Positions 33,258 through 41,700 of a stretch of DNA of 64,000 nucleotides are shown here, piece by piece. Source of the DNA: Martelella mediterranea DSM 17316 (GTDB lineage Bacteria; Pseudomonadota; Alphaproteobacteria; Rhizobiales; Rhizobiaceae). The stretch lies in assembly GCF_002043005.1 (NCBI RefSeq), contig NZ_CP020330.1, positions 2,002,001-2,066,000 on the forward strand, in the 5' to 3' direction. Below the pieces are notes generated by a model. That model did not search any database, was not told where the DNA came from, and worked only from the letters and a program-made list of their open reading frames with translations. Each line of letters starts with the position of its first letter. Within the stretch, counting starts at the first letter, position 1. Made by a program: the position numbers and the translations under genes.

Positions 33258-35492
33258 TCAGCTGATCGTGAAGGCGATAGTATCATCGGCAAAGGCGGCG
33301 CAGCGGACCGAAAGCGTCAGCGTCCCGGTCTCGTCGCCCGCCTCGATGTAAAGCCCCGCTGTGCCGCCCCGGAAGCTGGTGATCTCCGGCCCGACGATCC
33401 GGCCGGGCCCATCGAGCGAAAGCGCGACCGGCTCATCGAAGAACGGCATGATGTTGCCGCACTGGTCGAGCGCGCGCAGGATCACGCGCACGCAGTCCTT
33501 CTCCGCAGCCCTCAATTCGGTCGCATCCGGCGCGATCTCGAGCGTCGTCGGCACGGGGTTGCCGGCAAGCTTCATGGTCCTGGCGGGTTTTCCGTCGATA
33601 TAGCCCGTCAGCGTGCCGTCGAACCACTGGCGACCCCAGTCTCCGAATTCTTCGGCGGAGACATTGTGGCTGTCGAGAATGACCGGCGGATGAGGGAGGT
33701 GCGGGTATGTCGAACGTGCAGGTTCCACCCGCTTGGGCGCGCTGTCGCCGACGGTGAGTTCGATATAATCGCAATTGGTCAGGATGATCAGTGGCAGCAC
33801 GCCGCCGATATTGCGCTCGCCGCGGGCCCAGAAGGTGACCGGCTGGAGCACCACGCCATTCTCGGGTTCGCCCTGCGAGGCATAGGCATAGGCCGCGAAT
33901 TTTGGCTCGCGATACATGTCCATCACGCCGTGATAGCAGATCCGGTCGCCGGAGCCGAAATCGCTGTGGGTGTTGTAGTCGAACATGCACCATCCCGTGC
34001 TGCCCGCGATCGTCGGGTCGCCGGCAACCGCGTTCAGCATTTGCAGGTGGCGGGTGACGTGCTCGGCCTGGCGGCTCTCCTGATCGAAGCGCTTGGTGGG
34101 ATACATGTGGCCGTTATACTCGGTGATCATGTAGGGCACCGTCTTCGAAAGCCCGGTCACCTGCCTCTGGTCGCGGGTGCAGATCCGGGCGTGGTTGCGG
34201 CCCGGCTGCTCCTCGTCGCCGAGGACGAAGTCGTTCATCGTATAGACGTCTTCCAGCATCTCGCTGTTTTCGATGCAGCGCACGCCGCCGGTCTGGCGGG
34301 TGGCGTCGAGTTCGCGGGCGACCCGGTTGGTCTCGGCGTAGAAATCGTGGTCGTCGGCGGATTCGTTGATGCGCACGCCCCAGATGATGATCGATGGATG
34401 GTTCCAGTCGCGGGTGATCATCCGGCGGACATTCTCGACCGATTCCCGTTTCCACGCGTCGCCGCCGATATGCTGCCAGCCCGGGATTTCCTCGAAAACC
34501 AGAAGGCCGATCTCATCGCAGCGGTCGAGGAAATATTTCGACTGCGGATAATGCGAGGTCCGGGCGATATTGCAGGCGAGTTCGAATTTCAGGATGTCGG
34601 CATCCTTTTCCTGCCCGCGCCTGCCCATGGCGTAGCCAAGATGCGGCCAGCTCTGGTGGCGGTTGAGGCCGCGAAGCTTCAAAAGCCGGCCATTGAGGCG
34701 GAAGCCATCGCTGGCAAAGGAGGCGGTGCGGAAGCCGAAACGGTTCGCAAAATCGTCCGTGCCTGCTTCGGTTTCGAGCGTCACGGTGAGAGTATAGAGC
34801 GCCGGATCATCGATATCCCAAAGCCGGAGGCCTTTCAGGCCTGACAATTCAAGGCGCGCCTGTCGGCCCGAGACGGAAGCTTCGGTGGTGGCGATCACGC
34901 TGCCCTCGGCATCGCTGAGCGTCGCGCTGAGCCTGCCGGTGGTCTCGTCGGTCAGGAACACGTCGGCGGTCACGCTCTTGGCGTCGGCGAGCGCGTCGGG
35001 CGTTTCGATCTTGACGTTGTCGATCGCGACCGGGGTCGTGATCTTCAGCCAGACATCGCGATAGATGCCGGCAAAGGTCAGATAGTCGATGACATTGCCG
35101 AAGGGCGGGATGTCCGGGTTCTCCGATCCGTCGATCTTCACCGTCAGCAGATTGTCGCCGTCTTTCAGGTGCGGGCCGATCTCGACCTCGAAGGGGGTAT
35201 AGCCATCCTTGTGGGCGGCGATCTCCGTGCCATTGAGGAAAACGACGCTGTCGGCCATCGCCGCGTCGAAGACCAGCGTGACCCGCTTGCCGGCGAAATC
35301 GGGCTCGCTGGCAAAAACCTTCTGGTAGGTGAAGGCGCGCTGATAGCGCTTCTCGTCGAAATAGTTGAAGGGCAGTTCGACGGCGGTATGCGGCAGGCGC
35401 ACGCTTTCGCCATCGCGCAGGGTGTTGGTCGCCGCATCGTCGAACCCTTCGGAGAACACCCAGCCGGCATTGAAATTCTGAACTTTACGCAT
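33258..35492 (-). CDS. Glycoside hydrolase family 2 (beta-galactosidase/glucuronidase-like)
   Basis: Intracellular glycosidase of 744 residues with the GH2 plan: jelly-roll (residues 1-170, AMADSVVFLNGTEIAAHKDG), immunoglobulin-like domain, TIM barrel (about 270-560) and a C-terminal beta domain. The acid/base Glu is in RINESADD near residue 376, and the nucleophile Glu in ITEYNGHMY near residue 457. There is no signal peptide. Lying inside an ABC sugar operon, it probably cleaves the imported oligosaccharide in the cytoplasm. Whether it prefers galactosides, glucuronides or mannosides cannot be decided from these motifs. Confidence 0.88.
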   Translation of the reverse strand: MRKVQNFNAGWVFSEGFDDAATNTLRDGESVRLPHTAVELPFNYFDEKRYQRAFTYQKVFASEPDFAGKRVTLVFDAAMADSVVFLNGTEIAAHKDGYTPFEVEIGPHLKDGDNLLTVKIDGSENPDIPPFGNVIDYLTFAGIYRDVWLKITTPVAIDNVKIETPDALADAKSVTADVFLTDETTGRLSATLSDAEGSVIATTEASVSGRQARLELSGLKGLRLWDIDDPALYTLTVTLETEAGTDDFANRFGFRTASFASDGFRLNGRLLKLRGLNRHQSWPHLGYAMGRRGQEKDADILKFELACNIARTSHYPQSKYFLDRCDEIGLLVFEEIPGWQHIGGDAWKRESVENVRRMITRDWNHPSIIIWGVRINESADDHDFYAETNRVARELDATRQTGGVRCIENSEMLEDVYTMNDFVLGDEEQPGRNHARICTRDQRQVTGLSKTVPYMITEYNGHMYPTKRFDQESRQAEHVTRHLQMLNAVAGDPTIAGSTGWCMFDYNTHSDFGSGDRICYHGVMDMYREPKFAAYAYASQGEPENGVVLQPVTFWARGERNIGGVLPLIILTNCDYIELTVGDSAPKRVEPARSTYPHLPHPPVILDSHNVSAEEFGDWGRQWFDGTLTGYIDGKPARTMKLAGNPVPTTLEIAPDATELRAAEKDCVRVILRALDQCGNIMPFFDEPVALSLDGPGRIVGPEITSFRGGTAGLYIEAGDETGTLTLSVRCAAFADDTIAFTIS

Positions 35493-35501
35493 GTGTATGA
35501 C

Positions 35502-36326
35502 CTATTTGACGGAACCGAGCATGCCCTGGACGAACTGACGTTGCATGGCGAAGAAGATGAGGAGCGTGGGAAGGGTGGCGAGGATCGTGCCGATCATCAC
35601 CGTGCCGTAATCGGGGTAGTAGGCGGAGGCGAGCGAAGAGACGACCAGCGTGATCGTCTTGGTCTCGTTGGATTGAAGCACGATCAGCGGCCACAGATAG
35701 TTGTTCCAGTAGAGCATGAACACGATGACGAAGGCCGCCGCATAGGTGGAGCGCATTACCGGAAAATAGATATGCAGGAAGATCTGCCACTCCTTCAGCC
35801 CGTCGACCTTGGCGGCATCGCGCAGTTCGGACGGGAAGGCCTTGGTGGCCTGGCGGAAATAGAAGATCACGAAGGCCCAGGCGATGAAGGGCAGGATGAT
35901 GGCGATATGGGTATCGATCAGCCCGGCCTTGGCGGTCATCATGAACAGCGGGATCATGATCGCCGCGAACGGCACCATCAGAGTCAACAGCACGATCGCG
36001 TAGACCCGGTCGCGCAGTTTCGAGCGGAATATCTCGAAGCCATAACCGGCCAGCGAGGTGACCGTGAGCGTGAGGAAGGTGCCGAGGCCCGCGATCTTGA
36101 TCGAGTTCCACATGATCAACGGCACATCGACCTGCGTGACGAAGGCATTGATATTGGTCATCAGCGCGTTGCCGAAGGTGACCTTGCCGACGACGATATC
36201 GGCGGTGGTGTTGGTCGCGCCGATCACCATCCAGATGAAGGGGAACACCGAGATGAAGGCGGCGAGCCCGAGCAGGATATAGGTCAGCGAACCGGCGGCG
36301 AGGCGGATGAGGCGGCGGCTCGTCAT
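35502..36326 (-). CDS. Carbohydrate ABC transporter permease, MalG type
   Basis: Inner-membrane permease of 274 residues with six hydrophobic segments and the EAA coupling loop ELRDAAKVDGLKEWQIFLHI near residue 170, followed by YFPVMRS. It pairs with the MalF-type gene upstream, whose stop overlaps its start (ATGA). A short hydrophilic tail ends MLGSVK. The operon and its GH2 suggest import of an oligosaccharide or glycoside. Confidence 0.92.
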   Translation of the reverse strand: MTSRRLIRLAAGSLTYILLGLAAFISVFPFIWMVIGATNTTADIVVGKVTFGNALMTNINAFVTQVDVPLIMWNSIKIAGLGTFLTLTVTSLAGYGFEIFRSKLRDRVYAIVLLTLMVPFAAIMIPLFMMTAKAGLIDTHIAIILPFIAWAFVIFYFRQATKAFPSELRDAAKVDGLKEWQIFLHIYFPVMRSTYAAAFVIVFMLYWNNYLWPLIVLQSNETKTITLVVSSLASAYYPDYGTVMIGTILATLPTLLIFFAMQRQFVQGMLGSVK

Positions 36327-37219
36327 GCGCGTTCCCTCGCGGCATAGAATTGCAGGAAGGAAAGCACCGCGACGATCAGCACGATGACGTAGGAGACCGT
36401 GGCTGCGTAGCCGAAATTGGGCATGAAGCGGAATGTCAGGTTGTAGATATAGAGCGACAGCGTCAGCGTCGCATTCGCCGGCCCGCCCTTGCCCTCGGTC
36501 AGGTTATAGACCTCGTCGAAGAGCTGCAGCGTGCCGATGGTGGAGGTGATCGTGGTGAACAGGATCACGGGTTTCAGCATCGGAATGGTGATGTGCAGGA
36601 AGCGCCGCCATGAAGGCACGCCATCGATGCGGGCGGCCTCGTAGATCGACCTGTCGATGTTCTGAAGTGCGGCCAGATAGAAGATCATGTTGTAGCCGGT
36701 CCAGCGCCAGGTGATGGCAAGGATCACCAGCACCTTTGCCCAGAACGGATCGGTGAACCATTCGATCGGGCTGTCGGCGAGCCCCACCGCCATCAGCGTG
36801 CTGTTGATGATGCCATCGGTGGCGAACATGCTCTTGAACAGGATCGAATAGGCAACCAGCGATGATACGCAGGGCAAGAAGATCGCTGTGCGGAACAGGC
36901 CGGAGAATCTGAGCCGAGGATTGTTGAGCGCGTTGGCGAGGATCAGCGCCAGCACGATCATGACCGGCACCTGGATGACAAGGAAGGTCAGCGTGTTAGT
37001 CAGCGCCTGCCAGAAAATGGCGTCATACCAGAGACGCTCGATATTCCCGAAACCGACGAAATTCATCATCATGCCGCGGCCGGAAAAGAACGACAGCACC
37101 AGCGAGCGGATGATCGGATAGAACATGAAGGCGGCGACGAGAATGAGGGCCGGTGCCACGAACAGCCAGCCGTTGACGTCGTAAAACCGCTTCAGATTGC
37201 CGGGTCTTGCATTAGCCAT
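36323..37219 (-). CDS. Carbohydrate ABC transporter permease, MalF type
   Basis: Permease of 298 residues with six membrane segments and an EAA loop, IYEAARIDGVPSWRRFLHIT, near residue 205. The N-terminal FYDVNGWLFVAPALILVAAF is usual for UgpA/MalF-type proteins. It sits between the binding protein, separated by a strong hairpin at 37272-37297, and the MalG-type permease with which it overlaps. Confidence 0.92.
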   Translation of the reverse strand: MANARPGNLKRFYDVNGWLFVAPALILVAAFMFYPIIRSLVLSFFSGRGMMMNFVGFGNIERLWYDAIFWQALTNTLTFLVIQVPVMIVLALILANALNNPRLRFSGLFRTAIFLPCVSSLVAYSILFKSMFATDGIINSTLMAVGLADSPIEWFTDPFWAKVLVILAITWRWTGYNMIFYLAALQNIDRSIYEAARIDGVPSWRRFLHITIPMLKPVILFTTITSTIGTLQLFDEVYNLTEGKGGPANATLTLSLYIYNLTFRFMPNFGYAATVSYVIVLIVAVLSFLQFYAARERA

Positions 37220-37271
37220 GGTCGGTCCCAGTTGCCGGCGGGCCGGCTTTCCAACAATCGTGATGGCGAAA

Positions 37272-37297
37272 GCCGGGGCAGGCGGGCCCGCCCCGGC
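37272..37297 (-). terminator. Attenuator-like hairpin between binding protein and permeases
   Basis: GCCGGGGC (37272-37279) pairs with GCCCCGGC (37290-37297), and the inner GCGGGCCCGC is itself palindromic. On the minus strand the stem is followed by TTT. It follows the binding-protein stop directly, so it probably lowers transcription into the permease genes and protects the receptor mRNA. Confidence 0.65.
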
Positions 37298-37306
37298 AAA
37301 GCGCCT

Positions 37307-38578
37307 TTACTGGATCTGGAACTTGGCCTGATCGTTGATCGCCTTCAGCACCTCGTCGACCGGCTTGCCGTCGATCAGCGACTGCAGGTTGGAGGTGACC
37401 GCGACATCGAGTTCGTTGGTGAAGATGCCGTAATCGACGGCCGGGATCTGGTTCAGCCAGTCGGAAAACTTCTGCCAGACCTTCTCGCCGCCGAAGAACG
37501 GATCGGCTTCCTGATAGGCTTCGCCCTCGCGCGCGGCCAGAAGCGAGCCGACGGCGCCGCGCTCGACCAGGATTTTCTGGTAGAATTCGGTGTCCTTGGC
37601 ATAGATTTCGTTGAGGAAATCGATCGCCTCGTCCTTCACATCGGAGCTGTCGAGCACGTACCAGCTCGAGCCGCCGAGATTGGAGGCGTTGCCCGCGCCG
37701 TCGACGCCGTCGAGCTTCGGAATGGGCGCGACGCCCCATTTGCCGGACTGGTCCTCCTGCGCCTTGATCGTGCCGGTGATCCATACGCCGGTGATGACCG
37801 AGGCGACATTGCCGGAGGTGAAGGCGTTGACATAGTCCGACCAGCCGGTCGCCGGATAGATCAGGCCTTCCTCGGCGATCTTCGCCTGGGTTTCGAGTGC
37901 TGCCTTCAGCGCGGCGTTGTCGAGGACATTGAGATCGCCGTTTTCGTCGAAATACCAGCTTCCGGCCGACTGCATCATGATCCGGGTCATGCCGCCGTCA
38001 TTGAGGTCGAGCGTGGTCATCTTGTGGCCGGTCTTGGCCTCGACTTGCCTGCCGATCTCGATGAACCGGTCCCAGGTGATGTCCTGCATGTCCTCGGGCG
38101 TGAAACCGGCTTCCTCCAGATAGTCGCGGCGGTAATACATGCCGGTGACGCCGGTGTCGAAGGGCATGCCGTAGACCTTGTCGCCAACCGTCATGAGCTG
38201 CACCTTGTAGGGCGCGAAGGCATCGTAATCGACAACGCCATCCATGGCCGCAAAGGCGCCGGGGAAGGACTGAAGATATTTCTGCGCGCCGTAATCCTCG
38301 ATCAGCACGATATCCGGCAGCGCATTGGTCGCGCCGGAGGCCAGCGCCGTCTGCAGCTTCTGCTCGACATCGGTCTTGGCGAAGTCGACGACATTGAAGG
38401 TCGTGTCGGGGTGAGACTTGGTGTAGATCTCGCCCGCTTCCTTCATGATCGCGACGTTGAAATTGGGGTCCCAGCACCAGATGGTGATCTCACCCGCAAA
38501 GGCGGCGGTCGCGCCGAAGACACATGCTCCCGACAGAGCCACACCCGTGATGCGGCCCAGCACTTTCTGCTTATCCAT
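37307..38578 (-). CDS. Sugar ABC transporter periplasmic binding protein (family 1)
   Basis: Periplasmic receptor of 423 residues. The leader MDKQKVLGRITGVALSG ends at about residue 30 (AFA). The mature part begins GEITIWCWDPNFNVAIMKEA, a common entry for sugar receptors of this class. The ATG at 38578 follows GGGAGGAACC; an in-frame extension to 38629 has no ribosome site. It is the first gene of the operon and is preceded by dyads that match the LacI gene downstream. Ligand unknown; the GH2 suggests a di- or oligosaccharide. Confidence 0.9.
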   Translation of the reverse strand: MDKQKVLGRITGVALSGACVFGATAAFAGEITIWCWDPNFNVAIMKEAGEIYTKSHPDTTFNVVDFAKTDVEQKLQTALASGATNALPDIVLIEDYGAQKYLQSFPGAFAAMDGVVDYDAFAPYKVQLMTVGDKVYGMPFDTGVTGMYYRRDYLEEAGFTPEDMQDITWDRFIEIGRQVEAKTGHKMTTLDLNDGGMTRIMMQSAGSWYFDENGDLNVLDNAALKAALETQAKIAEEGLIYPATGWSDYVNAFTSGNVASVITGVWITGTIKAQEDQSGKWGVAPIPKLDGVDGAGNASNLGGSSWYVLDSSDVKDEAIDFLNEIYAKDTEFYQKILVERGAVGSLLAAREGEAYQEADPFFGGEKVWQKFSDWLNQIPAVDYGIFTNELDVAVTSNLQSLIDGKPVDEVLKAINDQAKFQIQ

Positions 38579-38668
38579 TGGTTCCTCCCGTTTGGACAAA
38601 TTGCCCGACGGCTCTCCATGCCGCCCCACACGGGAAGCTAACTACAATTTGGAAAACTTGACAATAAA

Positions 38669-38699
38669 ATTTTTAGTAAAAATCAGTAAATAAATTTAC
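38669..38699. promoter_or_regulatory. Two LacI-type operators upstream of the sugar importer
   Basis: ATTTTTA-G-TAAAAAT (38669-38683) and GTAAAT-AA-ATTTAC (38686-38699) are inverted repeats in the promoter of the binding-protein gene at 38578. The second overlaps the stop region of the neighbouring LacI gene. The arms GTAAA/TTTAC recur upstream of that LacI gene at 39806-39817, which points to the same repressor at both sites. Confidence 0.6.
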
Positions 38700-39760
38700 C
38701 CGGCGGGCGGATGGCGACAGCTGTCGCGCCAGATCATCTCGCCGGGGATGGTTACGCGCTTGGTGTATTCGCGCCCGTTGATGCGCTCGACCAGCAGGTC
38801 GACCGCGCATTCGCCGATGGCCTCGCCCGGTATCTTCATGGTGGAAAGCGCTGGATTGAGAAACTGGGCGACCGGTATGTCGTTGAAGGAGGCGATGGCG
38901 ATATCATCGGGCACCGAAAGTCCTGCCTCGGCCAGTGCCCGCCCGGTTCCAATCGCGATATTGTCATTCGCGGTGAGGATCACATCCGGGCGTTCGGCGC
39001 GGTCGAGCAGGTCGCGGGCATGCTCGTAACCGACCTCGAGCCGCAGATTCTGCCCGTCATTGCAGTCATTGTTGAGGGCGATCAGGGTGGGGTCGAAGGT
39101 GCCGCGCGCCTTCTGCCAGTCGACATAGGCCCGGCAGCGCGCCTCGCTGTAGGGCACATCGCCAAAGCTGATCCGGTCCTCCGCGCCGATGAAGGCGATG
39201 CGCCGATAGCCGGCAGCGGCGAGGCCGTCGAGAATTTTCGTGGTCGCCAGCGCGAGGTCGCTGTAAACACAGTCATAGTGCTCGTCCGAAGGCTGGAAAT
39301 CGGCGAACACCAGATGGTCGCAACATTCCTCGAGAAAGGCGATCTCCGCCGGCCTGTGCTTGCCGATGGCGATAATGCCGGCAACGCCCTGCAGCAGGCT
39401 GCCCTCGTTGAAAAGATCGGCGTGAAACACCTTCACGATCTCGCTCTGGTAATGCTGCGACCGCCGTTCTATGCCCAGCCTCACCCCGATATAATAGGGG
39501 TCGATCAGTTCCTCGTCGCGCTCCAGGAAGTGAACCGTGGCGATGCGGGGCATGGCGGCGGTCGGTTGCGGCTGGCGGAACGGCGCGGGCTTGCGGCGAT
39601 TGCGGTTGCGCGGCGTTGCGTAATCCAGCGCCTCGGCGGTCTCGATGATCGCCTTGCGCTTGGCCTCGCTCACCGACAAAGTCGGGTCGTAGTTCAGCAC
39701 GCGGGAAACCGTGCCGGCCGAAACGCCGACCGCCTTCGCAATTTCACGGATTGTGACCAT
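38696..39760 (-). CDS. LacI-family regulator of the GH2 sugar importer
   Basis: Repressor-type regulator of 354 residues. The helix-turn-helix is at residues 1-25 (MVTIREIAKAVGVSAGTVSR), followed by the hinge and a sugar-binding-like domain (VVRILTANDNIAIG-type block near residue 250, DDIAIASFNDIPVAQFLNPA near 290). Two adjacent ATGs (39760 and 39763) are possible starts, and the ribosome site GGGGAG is very close to both. It lies between two ABC importers. Its operators upstream of the 38578 importer and of itself suggest control of the GH2 operon and autoregulation. Confidence 0.88.
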   Translation of the reverse strand: MVTIREIAKAVGVSAGTVSRVLNYDPTLSVSEAKRKAIIETAEALDYATPRNRNRRKPAPFRQPQPTAAMPRIATVHFLERDEELIDPYYIGVRLGIERRSQHYQSEIVKVFHADLFNEGSLLQGVAGIIAIGKHRPAEIAFLEECCDHLVFADFQPSDEHYDCVYSDLALATTKILDGLAAAGYRRIAFIGAEDRISFGDVPYSEARCRAYVDWQKARGTFDPTLIALNNDCNDGQNLRLEVGYEHARDLLDRAERPDVILTANDNIAIGTGRALAEAGLSVPDDIAIASFNDIPVAQFLNPALSTMKIPGEAIGECAVDLLVERINGREYTKRVTIPGEMIWRDSCRHPPAG

Positions 39761-39805
39761 CATCTCCCCCGAAGCAGCCGGGACCACAATGGTCTGGCAG
39801 GTCTA

Positions 39806-39817
39806 GTAAATTTTTAC
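39806..39817. promoter_or_regulatory. LacI-type operator upstream of its own gene
   Basis: GTAAA-TT-TTTAC (39806-39817) is 46 bp upstream of the LacI start. It shares its arms with the operator at 38686-38699, consistent with autoregulation. Confidence 0.5.
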
Positions 39818-39931
39818 CGAAACGTGGATGAAGCGCAACCCTTTCCTGAGCGTTTCGACACTGGCCTTCTGGAAGGGCCCCACTCTGTTTTCGCCGCGCG
39901 CCCGAACAAAACCGGGCTGCGCGGCCAAGGC

Positions 39932-40753
39932 CTAACCTTTTACCGCACCAGTGGTCATCGAGCCGAAGATCTGCTTGTACATCAAAAGCCCGATCACGGC
40001 GGGCGGCAGCGCGCCGATGACCATGACAGCGGAGGCCGTGCCCCAGTTGACGCCACCGCCGCTGGCGGCGAAGAAGAACGAGGCGCCGACCGTCATCGGA
40101 ACGGCCTTGCTGGTGGTCAGCATCAGGCCGAACAGGAACTCGTTCCAGGCGGTGATGAAGCCGAAGATGAAGGTCGTCAGCAGCGCGGGGCGGACCACCG
40201 GCCATATGACCTTTCGAAGGATCTGCGGCGTCGACGCGCCGTCGACCTTGGCGGCCTCATCGAGTTCGATCGGCACTTCGGAAATGGCGTTGACGAGGAT
40301 GACGAGCGCCAGCGGTATGTTGACGATCGTGAGGATAAGCCCGAGGCCGATCCGGGTGTCGAGCAGACCGAGCCACTGATACATCATGTAGAGCGGGATC
40401 GCGAAGATGATCAGCGGCACGGCGCGCAAATTGACGACGACGGGAAACAGGACCTTTCGGCCGACCTCCGACCGGGCAATGGCATAGGCCGCGGGGAAGG
40501 TCAGGATCATCGCCAGCACGGTGCCGATCAGCGCCGCGACCGTGCTGTTGAACAGGTAAAGCCAGATGTTGAACCGGGTCGTGTCGGTCAGCACCGAGAT
40601 ATAGTTGGAAAGCGTCGGGCTGTTGATCCAGAGCCCGGCATTGGAACTGATTTCGCGCGCGCTCTTGAACGAGGTGATCAGCGTCACGATCACCGGGAAG
40701 TTCATCGCGATCGCGGCGATGGCGAATACGATCCAGCGCAGCGTCTTCATCAT
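39932..40753 (-). CDS. Carbohydrate ABC transporter permease, MalG type (nanEK operon)
   Basis: Permease of 273 residues with six hydrophobic segments. The EAA loop is IELDEAAKVDGASTPQILRK near residue 175. Two adjacent ATGs occur; the first, at 40753, overlaps the MalF-type stop (ATGA). It is the last gene of the operon gntR-nanEK-SBP-MalF-MalG, which has no ATPase, so a MalK-type ATPase elsewhere (for example at 32164-33249) must energise it. Substrate inferred to be N-acetylmannosamine or a sialic-acid-related amino sugar. Confidence 0.9.
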   Translation of the reverse strand: MMKTLRWIVFAIAAIAMNFPVIVTLITSFKSAREISSNAGLWINSPTLSNYISVLTDTTRFNIWLYLFNSTVAALIGTVLAMILTFPAAYAIARSEVGRKVLFPVVVNLRAVPLIIFAIPLYMMYQWLGLLDTRIGLGLILTIVNIPLALVILVNAISEVPIELDEAAKVDGASTPQILRKVIWPVVRPALLTTFIFGFITAWNEFLFGLMLTTSKAVPMTVGASFFFAASGGGVNWGTASAVMVIGALPPAVIGLLMYKQIFGSMTTGAVKG

Positions 40754-41622
40754 GATCGGCCCTTTCTGCGTCCGCCAAACGCTGTCAGGGCATAGAGCAC
40801 GACAAGCGAGGCGATGAACAGGATAACGGAGGCGGCGACGGCCTTGCCGATCGCGCCCTGCTTGAAGAAGGCCTGATAGATGTATATCGACAGCGATGTC
40901 GTGGAGCCGCCCGCGCCGGCGCCGGTGAGCGCATAGATGTTGTCGAACACCCGGAACCCGTCGATGAAGCGGATGAAGAAGGCGATCGCCAGCGTCGGCA
41001 TGATCAGCGGCAGTTCGATCCTGGTCAGCATCATCCATCCGCGCGCGCCGTCGAGCGATGCGGCTTCCCGCACGTCTGTCGGTATCGCGGAATAGGCGGT
41101 GTGGAACAGCAGAAACGCGAACGGCGTCCATTGCAGCGTTTCAATGACGACGAGCGTCTTGAAGGCGTTGTCGGCATCGAGGAAGGCCGGACTGTTGCCG
41201 AACCACATCCACAGATAATAGGGAACGGGACCGGCAAACTCATGCAGCACCAGCCGGTACATCAGGCCGACCATGGCGGGCGCGACCATCAGCGGCAGCA
41301 TCAGCGGCGCCATCAGATAGGGCCGCTTGCCGAGAAGCGGATTGAGGAAGATCGCCAGGAACAGGCCGATCACGCATTCCGCAAGCGCCGTGATGATGCC
41401 GAAGCGCAGCGAGAACCACGAGGCCTGCCAGAAGTAGCGGTCGTTCAGCACCTCCAGATAGTTTCCAAGCCCGCTGAGTTCCGGAGCGCGGAGATTCTCG
41501 AAGGAGACCGACGAGATGGAGTAGACCAGGTTGACGATCGCCGGAAAGCCCAGAAACAGCAGCAGGAATATGACGAGCGGCGACAGAAACAGCCGTCCTT
41601 CGCCCGGTTTCACAAGTTGCAT
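40750..41622 (-). CDS. Carbohydrate ABC transporter permease, MalF type (nanEK operon)
   Basis: Permease of 290 residues with six hydrophobic segments and the EAA loop VREAASLDGARGWMMLTRIE near residue 190. The N-terminus LSPLVIFLLLFLGFPAIVNL is family-like. It overlaps the MalG-type gene by four bases (ATGA) and lies 78 bp after the binding protein, with a 28-base perfect palindrome in the gap. Confidence 0.9.
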   Translation of the reverse strand: MQLVKPGEGRLFLSPLVIFLLLFLGFPAIVNLVYSISSVSFENLRAPELSGLGNYLEVLNDRYFWQASWFSLRFGIITALAECVIGLFLAIFLNPLLGKRPYLMAPLMLPLMVAPAMVGLMYRLVLHEFAGPVPYYLWMWFGNSPAFLDADNAFKTLVVIETLQWTPFAFLLFHTAYSAIPTDVREAASLDGARGWMMLTRIELPLIMPTLAIAFFIRFIDGFRVFDNIYALTGAGAGGSTTSLSIYIYQAFFKQGAIGKAVAASVILFIASLVVLYALTAFGGRRKGRS

Positions 41623-41662
41623 GAGGTTAACCGCCGATCTTCATCGTTTATCCGGGAGCCGT

Positions 41663-41690
41663 CATGGCGGCGGCGATCGCCGCCGCCATG
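41663..41690 (-). terminator. 28-base perfect palindrome between binding protein and permeases
   Basis: The arms CATGGCGGCGGCGA (41663-41676) and TCGCCGCCGCCATG (41677-41690) are exact reverse complements with no spacer. The hairpin lies 10 bases after the binding-protein stop, as in the other importers here. It should strongly stabilise or attenuate the transcript. There is no T-tract. Confidence 0.65.
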
Positions 41691-41700
41691 GGGTTTCCTG

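Noticed and set aside
38711..40795. Plus-strand open frame of about 694 codons
   Set aside because: It runs antisense across a clear LacI gene and a permease and has no recognisable domain.
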